Positions 15,197 through 19,568 of a stretch of DNA of 19,568 nucleotides are shown in pieces; position 1 is the first letter of the stretch, and each line of letters opens with the position of its first letter. A program made the translations under genes and the position numbers. The stretch is taken from contig CAZRIT010000034.1 of NCBI GenBank assembly GCA_964600225.1, positions 1 through 19,568 of the forward strand, in the 5' to 3' direction. The notes under the pieces were generated by a model that saw nothing but the letters and a program-made list of their open reading frames with translations, did no database searches and was not told the DNA's origin. Origin of the DNA: CAZRIT01 sp964600225. Lineage in GTDB: Bacteria > Bacillota > Clostridia > Christensenellales > CAG-138.

Positions 15197-17323
15197 TCAA
15201 TCGTTGGGTGCGTACAGGATGTAGGAAACGTTCAGGCTTTCGTTCTCCCACGCGCGCACCTCGGCAAACCGCGCCAAAACGGCCTCCGTGCGCACGGGGT
15301 CGCTGTCGGACAGCAGGCCCAGGCTGTATGTATCAAACAGCACCCGCCGATCGGAGGTTTCCAGATAATCCAGCACTTTTGTGATATCCGTGCGCTGGAA
15401 CCAATCGATCGATTCGGGCAGCGGCGCAAGCGCCGTCTCCCCGTATTCGGATGCAATGGGCGCGGCGTGCAGGCAGATCAAATCGATCGTGCTGCCCGCG
15501 GGGCGCTCCTGCTTAAGAATCTCCACCGTTTCGGTCAGCGTGCTTTCGTGGCGCTGCGTCACCAGATTGCGCAGCGTTTCGGGCCGTGCCATGGCGCGCA
15601 GCGGATGCATGCCGTAGTACAGGCAAAAGCCCATCAGCAGCGCGGCCGTGAGCACGGTGACCGCCTTGGCCGAGACTTGGGAAAAACCGCGCGCCCTGCC
15701 GCCAAGAAACAGCGCGTCGAGCAGGGCGTCGGTTTCCATGGCGATGAGCAGATACGCGGGCCATGCGCACGTCAGCAGTCCCGAGGTGACGCTCCTGCCC
15801 TGATAGTAGGAAAACAACGCCATGCCCAGCACCGCAAGCACGAAGCGCGCGGTGTTTTTTTGTATGTCGGGCGCGCATGCGCCGTCCGCGGCGTCGTGCG
15901 GGCACTTGGCCAGGAAGGCGATGCTTCGGGAGAGCGCAACGGCATAGGTCAGCACCGCCAACAGCCACGGGTGTACCAACGGCATGGGCAGCATGTAAAA
16001 GCCCGAGCCCACGAACACGCTCGGCCCCTTGAACAGCCCTTCCAGATACGAAAGCGAGCCCGTGCGCAAAAGCGTAATGAGCTCCACCGAGATTGCCGCC
16101 GCCGCCAATGACGCCATGCCAAGCAGGAAGAACCCGCCCGCGCGCTTCCAAAACCGCAGGGAGTCCAAACCCATCTCCGCTGCGGCCCGATAACACAAAA
16201 ACAGCGGGAACACCATGCACAAAAACAGCCCCGTATCCAGGTTCCACACCACGCCGAGCGCGCACAGCGCAAAGCCCGCCGCCGTCAGCCGCCTGGCCCG
16301 CTGCGGTCGGCCGGTTTGCACAATCGCCGTGCAAAGCGCCGCCATCAGCGCGGGGAACAGCATCCTGTGCGGCATGTATTGCAGGTACGGTATCCGCATC
16401 TCGTAAAACCACTGGATATCCAGCGTCAAAGCAATCGTAACCAACAAGCCCGCAACCGCCAGCCACTTGCGTTTCACCAAGCGGTAGAGCGCATAAAAGA
16501 TCGCCCCGTAGGCCACGGCGGTGAGCACGCCCATCACGATATTGAAGCCGTGCATGGTCAGCGCGCCCGTCAGGCGGAACATCGGCGCCAGCAGGTATGC
16601 GTAGCAGCCGTAGATGCCCGTAAAGTCCACCCCGATGGTCTGGCCCGCGTACACGCGGTAGACGGGGTAGAAGTATGCGCTGTAATGCCACGAGCCGCTG
16701 TTGTGCGGATAGACGTAGACCGAATCGGTCATGCCGTACGCGCCCGTGTACAGTACGATGGCTGCGCCGATGATGAGCGGCAGCACGTTTCGGATGCGAT
16801 TTCCCTTCAAACGCGCGGGCCTTCGGTCGGATAGCACCCACAGCCCCGCGGCCATCAGGCCCGTCAGCGCCATGCACAGCCACAGGTAGCTCGCGTTGCC
16901 GCTGATGCGCACATCCATGGGGTCGGTTTGCAGCACAATCCACACCGCCAACGCGACCGTGGCGATAAAGCCGATAAGCCGCAGCGCCAAAAGGCGGGCG
17001 GAGACAGCCGCCGCCGTCCACCGTGCGCTGATGCGGTTCCAAATCAGATATGCGCCGTAGCACGCAAACGGCATGGTCAATGTGCAAAGGATGTACTGCA
17101 TCCGCTCAATGCGTTCGGGCTGAAAATCCGAAAGCGGCTGCATGTACAGCTTGGCGATGCGCTCCCAATCCACCGTTTCGGGCATCCGATTCAGCAGCCA
17201 CCCGACGAGCGCCGTGACCATCAGCGCCGTGTATAGCGCAAGCCGTCGGCAGAGCGCCTCGCGGGCGGTTTCGTCATCGGGCAAATACAGGACGGAGGAT
17301 GGGGTTACAGGTTGGTCAGGCAT
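15197..17323 (-). CDS. large polytopic membrane protein, possible GT-C-type glycosyltransferase
   Basis: The protein has 708 residues from ATG 17323 (MPDQPVTPSSVLYLPDD), with CGGAG 7 nt upstream; the frame extends further but without support. It has about 11-13 membrane helices, then a soluble C-terminal region of about 120 residues from ARPETLRNLV to the end. After a hydrophobic N-terminal third comes an outward loop with YPVYRVYAGQTIGVDF and TGIYGCYAYLLAPMFRLTG, and later VVWNLDTGLFLCMVFPLFL. Acidic residues in a first large outer loop (here GVDF) plus such helices recall GT-C lipid-linked sugar transferases. I do not recognise a named family, so the function is inference. It has its own promoter at 17419-17446. 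Confidence 0.7.
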   Translation of the reverse strand: MPDQPVTPSSVLYLPDDETAREALCRRLALYTALMVTALVGWLLNRMPETVDWERIAKLYMQPLSDFQPERIERMQYILCTLTMPFACYGAYLIWNRISARWTAAAVSARLLALRLIGFIATVALAVWIVLQTDPMDVRISGNASYLWLCMALTGLMAAGLWVLSDRRPARLKGNRIRNVLPLIIGAAIVLYTGAYGMTDSVYVYPHNSGSWHYSAYFYPVYRVYAGQTIGVDFTGIYGCYAYLLAPMFRLTGALTMHGFNIVMGVLTAVAYGAIFYALYRLVKRKWLAVAGLLVTIALTLDIQWFYEMRIPYLQYMPHRMLFPALMAALCTAIVQTGRPQRARRLTAAGFALCALGVVWNLDTGLFLCMVFPLFLCYRAAAEMGLDSLRFWKRAGGFFLLGMASLAAAAISVELITLLRTGSLSYLEGLFKGPSVFVGSGFYMLPMPLVHPWLLAVLTYAVALSRSIAFLAKCPHDAADGACAPDIQKNTARFVLAVLGMALFSYYQGRSVTSGLLTCAWPAYLLIAMETDALLDALFLGGRARGFSQVSAKAVTVLTAALLMGFCLYYGMHPLRAMARPETLRNLVTQRHESTLTETVEILKQERPAGSTIDLICLHAAPIASEYGETALAPLPESIDWFQRTDITKVLDYLETSDRRVLFDTYSLGLLSDSDPVRTEAVLARFAEVRAWENESLNVSYILYAPND

Positions 17324-17418
17324 GCGGTTACTCCGTATCGTTCGCAGAGGAACGTTCTTTTTTGGTTTCCCACGGCCACTTGGCGCCGATGGTCGCATCG
17401 GACGGGGATATGAAATAC

Positions 17419-17446
17419 ATTATACGGTTTTTTGCGCGTGGCGCAA
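17419..17446 (-). promoter_or_regulatory. promoter of the polytopic membrane protein gene, -35 within an inverted repeat
   Basis: On the minus strand TTGCGC (17446-17441), a 16-nt spacer and consensus TATAAT (17424-17419). The -35 is one arm of TTGCGC-GTG-GCGCAA (17432-17446), a perfect 6-bp inverted repeat that could be an operator. The leader to ATG 17323 is about 90 nt. Confidence 0.65.
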
Positions 17447-17768
17447 GCGGCGGATTGCCGTAACGAGGCGGATGCTTGCCGTTTGCCGCGCAATATGATA
17501 TGCTGTATCCAACAGTATTACGATGTAACGGATGCGATGCAGCACAGCAACCCCATGGCATGAACCGCTTTTTTGCACATCAAAGAACAAACGACGAATG
17601 AACGCATTGTGACGGCATATACTTCATATACGGTATATACCGGGATGCGGAAAGAGAACGCTTTTTCCTGACTGTATCATCGCCGTGACGGCATACAACA
17701 AGCGCATCACGGACAGGCCTGGGCAGGCCCTGCCAAGGCAGCCCGTTTGGACGGGTTCGGATTCGTTC
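17447..17768. other. long intergenic region without a convincing gene
   Basis: About 320 nt between divergent genes, less GC-rich than its surroundings. It holds a 12-bp perfect palindrome CGGTATATACCG (17631-17642), an 11-nt direct repeat GTGACGGCATA (17609-17619 and 17685-17695), the small inverted repeat GGCAGGCCCTGCC (17723-17735) and the dispersed repeat at 17733-17770. The frames here lack ribosome sites and family resemblance. No known riboswitch pattern was recognised. Confidence 0.6.
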
Positions 17769-17770
17769 GG
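17733..17770 (+). repeat. dispersed 38-nt repeat, copy B
   Basis: Matches 10431-10468 at 32 of 38 positions, same orientation. The hairpin here is CCCGT-TTGG-ACGGG (17742-17755). It abuts the 18-bp palindrome upstream of ceo. Confidence 0.55.
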
Positions 17771-17786
17771 TGTGCCTAGGCACACC
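17769..17786. promoter_or_regulatory. 18-bp perfect palindrome, candidate operator of ceo
   Basis: GGTGTGCCTAGGCACACC is fully self-complementary. It covers the place where the -35 hexamer would lie for the -10 at 17796-17801, and no -35 match is present. This suggests an activator or repressor site. Confidence 0.7.
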
Positions 17787-17792
17787 TGTGAT

Positions 17793-17801
17793 TGTCATAC
17801 T
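17793..17801 (+). promoter_or_regulatory. extended -10 of ceo
   Basis: TGTCATACT at 17793-17801. The short leader carries AGGAG 7 nt before ATG 17821; the predicted start near 17808 leaves little 5' UTR. Confidence 0.55.
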
Positions 17802-17820
17802 TTGGAACAGGAGTGATTGC

Positions 17821-18780
17821 ATGAAGACACTGGGATTACCGATCAGCCGAAAGGAAAACGAAAAGCGCCGCGCACTGGTGCCGCGCGATATTGCGCGCCT
17901 TTCCGCGCCGTCAAACGTATACATCGAGCGTTCGTACGGGGAAGTACTTGGCATCAGCGACGAGGCATACGAAAAGATGGGCTGCCGCATCTGCAATCAC
18001 AGGGAGGTGCTGAACCGGGATATCCTGTGCGACCCCAAGATCGGCGACGTCGATTATCTGAGCGGGTTACGCGGCGGGCAAATCCTGTTTGGATGGATTC
18101 ACGCCATGCAAAACAGAGCCGTCACCGATGATATCCTGCAAGCGTCGCTGACGGCGTATGCGTGGGAAAAGATGTTCGATTGCGGGCGCCATATATTCTG
18201 GCGTAACAATGAACTGGCGGGCGAGGCGGCCATTATGCATGCTTTCCAGTGCTATGGGCGCATGCCGTACGGGCTGCGGGTGGCCGTTATCGGCAAGGGC
18301 AACACCGCAAGGGGCGCAGCCAGGGTGCTCAACATGCTGGGGGCGACGGTGGTGCAGTACGACCGCCGCACGGAGCGCCTGCTCTGCCGTGAGCTGGGCG
18401 ATTACGATGCGGTTGTCAACTGCGTGCTGTGGGACGTCAAGAGAAAGAGCCATATCCTCACGCGCGCCGACCTGACGCGCATGCAGCCGGGCGCTTTGAT
18501 TGTGGACGTGAGCTGTGATCGGCACGGCGCCATCGAAACGTGTCGCCCGACGACCATCGAGGAACCGGTCTATCAAATCGATGGCATCACCCATTATGCC
18601 GTGGACCATACGCCGTCGCTGTTTCACAGGACATTTACATACGAAAACTCGGAAATTATCGCGCCGTATCTGGAGATGCTCATGACCGATCAGCCAAACG
18701 ATGTGCTTCAAAACAGCCTCATCATTGCCGATGGCGTCATTGTGGATGAGGAGATCAAGCGACATCAGAATCGGCCGTAA
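17821..18780 (+). CDS. ceo: N5-(carboxyethyl)ornithine synthase
   Basis: The protein has 319 residues from ATG 17821, with AGGAG 7 nt upstream. It follows the Lactococcus lactis enzyme closely from the start (MKTLGLPISRKENEKRRAL), through CDPKIGDVDYL, FGWIHAMQNRAVTDDI, LTAYAWEKMFDCGRHIFWRNNELAGEAAI, the NADPH-binding GKGNTARGA (GxGxxxxG) and VYQIDGITHYAVDHTPSLFHRT. It belongs to the alanine dehydrogenase/PNT superfamily. The enzyme reductively condenses pyruvate with the side-chain amine of L-ornithine (or lysine) using NADPH, making an opine-like amino acid; cytosolic. The biological role of the product is poorly known. It stands alone between an operator-like palindrome and a terminator. 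Family assignment rests on recalled similarity and is strong. Confidence 0.93.
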   Translation: MKTLGLPISRKENEKRRALVPRDIARLSAPSNVYIERSYGEVLGISDEAYEKMGCRICNHREVLNRDILCDPKIGDVDYLSGLRGGQILFGWIHAMQNRAVTDDILQASLTAYAWEKMFDCGRHIFWRNNELAGEAAIMHAFQCYGRMPYGLRVAVIGKGNTARGAARVLNMLGATVVQYDRRTERLLCRELGDYDAVVNCVLWDVKRKSHILTRADLTRMQPGALIVDVSCDRHGAIETCRPTTIEEPVYQIDGITHYAVDHTPSLFHRTFTYENSEIIAPYLEMLMTDQPNDVLQNSLIIADGVIVDEEIKRHQNRP

Positions 18781-18842
18781 CGGGTCTGTCGGATGCATTG
18801 GCTGGACAGCCGCAATTATAATTGTGCGGAAATCAAATCGAC

Positions 18843-18869
18843 AGGGCGCCCCTTATCGGAGCGCCCTTT
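18843..18869 (+). terminator. rho-independent terminator of ceo
   Basis: AGGGCGC (18843-18849) pairs with GCGCCCT (18861-18867) around an 11-nt loop, followed by TTT. The stem is symmetric, so it could also end a minus-strand transcript from 18944, which would run into TGTCGATTTGATTT. Confidence 0.7.
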
Positions 18870-18947
18870 CCATCAGCGGTTCGGCAATATGAAACCCATA
18901 ATCAGACCGTGCGTGCCGAACCGCTTGACCATGCCCAAAGTATAGCA
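18843..18947 (-). ncRNA. candidate small RNA or 19-codon leaderless ORF
   Basis: On the minus strand TGCTATACT (18947-18939) is a full extended -10. A transcript starting near 18932 would contain a perfect 12-bp inverted repeat (AGCGGTTCGGCA at 18875-18886 with TGCCGAACCGCT at 18914-18925, 27-nt loop) and end at the hairpin 18843-18867. The same RNA begins with ATG 18932 and encodes MVKRFGTHGLIMGFILPNR before TGA at 18873. Whether the RNA, the peptide, or neither is functional cannot be told from one sequence. No known RNA family was recognised. Confidence 0.4.
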
Positions 18948-19016
18948 AAGAATCGTTAATAAATGGTTAACCAAACGTGACAAACATGCAAAAAATCTTG
19001 TCTGCCTGTCACTTGC

Positions 19017-19154
19017 TTAGCGCGGCTTGCCGCAGCGCGTGCAGAACCTTGCGCCGTCGGGCAGCGGCGCGCCGCAGGCGCTGCAAAACTTTGCCCCCGT
19101 GGCCGTTGCCTGCGCCGTCGGTTCAGTCGGCCGCTGTGCTGAACGCCGTTTCAC
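19017..19154 (-). CDS. short double-Cys zinc-ribbon protein or C-terminal remnant
   Basis: If translation starts at GTG 19154 the protein has 45 residues and ends in AKFCSACGAPLPDGARFCTRCG. This is a complete CxxC-x10-CxxC zinc ribbon of the type found at the ends of many Firmicute proteins. No ribosome site precedes the GTG. The in-frame sequence upstream (to 19553) has no domain character and overlaps a better membrane-protein frame. Two extended -10-like elements lie upstream on the minus strand (TGCTACAAT 19224-19216 and TGCTATATT 19210-19202). It may be a real small protein or the tail of a decayed larger gene. Confidence 0.35.
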   Translation of the reverse strand: MKRRSAQRPTEPTAQATATGAKFCSACGAPLPDGARFCTRCGKPR

Positions 19155-19282
19155 GCCGCCGAAGGCGCCCGATACGGCCGCGCACGGTCGGGCCGTGTAA
19201 AAATATAGCAATATAATTGTAGCATGCTTGACTGGCCGTGTTGTGTGTCGGCAGCACATAAGAATGTGGAACGTGCGGCCCG

Positions 19283-19528
19283 TTACCCGTTTTCCGTTGG
19301 CGCTGCGGGCACAGCGGCGCGCTTGCACAGACAGGCGCACAGCGTGAGCAGGGCAAAGACCGAGCCGACAACATTGCGGTACGTATACCAATCGTGCGCG
19401 GCGGCGTGGTTGGCGGTGAACAGAATCCAGATGGCGGGAACCAATGCGATGGCCAACAATGCAAGGCATGCGGGGGCCTGCCGCGGCCCGCCGTGCACGC
19501 GCGGCAGCCTTGCCCGCCTCCATTGCAA
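19283..19528 (-). CDS. small hypothetical membrane protein with two helices
   Basis: The frame ends at 19283 and opens after a stop at 19550-19552. The only early start is TTG 19528 (81 residues); GTG further in is an alternative, and no start has a good ribosome site. The protein shows CLALLAIALVPAIWILFTA and VVGSVFALLTLCACLC as two membrane helices, joined by NHAAAHDWYTYRN, with a polar tail. I do not recognise a family. The basic first 25 residues may be untranslated. It may belong with the adjacent zinc ribbon as parts of one frameshifted zinc-ribbon membrane protein, although they are about 130 nt apart. Confidence 0.4.
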   Translation of the reverse strand: MQWRRARLPRVHGGPRQAPACLALLAIALVPAIWILFTANHAAAHDWYTYRNVVGSVFALLTLCACLCKRAAVPAAPTENG

Positions 19529-19568
19529 AGTTAGGGAAAGGTGAAAATATCACTACCGATGTCCTTCT

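Noticed and set aside
17742..17770. tRNA 3' remnant or att site (GGTTCGGATT resembles a T-loop)
   Set aside because: The flanks do not form a T-arm or acceptor stem and there is no CCA-like end. The same motif at 10452 also lacks tRNA structure.
17580..17996. 138-residue minus-strand frame upstream of ceo
   Set aside because: Overlaps the ceo start and promoter antisense, with no ribosome site and no domain.
18843..18947. SRP RNA, 6S RNA or a known riboswitch
   Set aside because: The length of about 90-100 nt fits a small SRP RNA, but the conserved GGAAGCAGCC-type loop is absent, and no riboswitch core was recognised.

Overview
The window looks like a scaffold from a GC-rich Gram-positive gut-type bacterium, most likely a Clostridia-class Firmicute. 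The evidence is strong AGGAGG-type ribosome binding sites, sortase-free surface proteins on Pro/Thr 'TPEPTATPEPT' stalks, a lipoprotein, Firmicute-style PAP2, AraC and MFS genes, and rho-independent terminators. This assignment is inferred; no rRNA or tRNA is present. A run of 21 Ns at 5995-6015 shows that it is a scaffolded assembly.

Layout. (1) 1-679, minus: the 5' part of a phage baseplate/tail protein (BppU-like N-terminus) runs off the left edge, so a prophage or tail-like element probably lies to the left. (2) 767-6015, minus: a three-gene cluster reading uxaE (tagaturonate epimerase, start codon hidden in the N gap), a membrane-anchored PIG-L-type deacetylase, and an 848-residue fusion of a degenerate PIG-L domain, a membrane hairpin and a NAGPA-type phosphodiester glycosidase, closed by a terminator. 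(3) 6116-10401, plus: an M15-type peptidase lipoprotein, a second PIG-L-like/hairpin/NAGPA fusion that is a paralogue of the first, and a RidA deaminase. (4) 10418-11390, minus: a spermidine-synthase-like methyltransferase fold. (5) 11441-15166, plus: an XRE regulator with membrane segments, a PAP2 phosphatase, an AraC regulator with a GyrI-like effector domain, and an MFS transporter. (6) 15165-17446, minus: a 708-residue polytopic membrane protein. (7) 17769-18869, plus: N5-(carboxyethyl)ornithine synthase behind an 18-bp perfect palindrome. (8) 18830-19568: a possible small RNA or 19-residue leaderless ORF, a zinc-ribbon fragment and a small two-helix membrane protein.

How the genes may work together. 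The most distinctive unit is 837-9958: one PIG-L enzyme with an intact motif, two paralogues that lost the PIG-L catalytic residues but carry a NAGPA domain, and an M15-type lipoprotein, all with signal peptides and Pro/Thr stalks. This suggests an extracytoplasmic system that trims N-acetyl groups, phosphodiester-linked sugars and peptides on envelope or host glycans. UxaE adds hexuronate catabolism to the same strand. This joint function is inference.

Regulation. A recurring extended -10 element of the form TGNNATACT sits in front of many genes. In two cases (6153 and 11390) it is 7 nt from the start codon with no Shine-Dalgarno sequence, which predicts leaderless mRNAs. A similar geometry precedes the 19-residue ORF at 18932.
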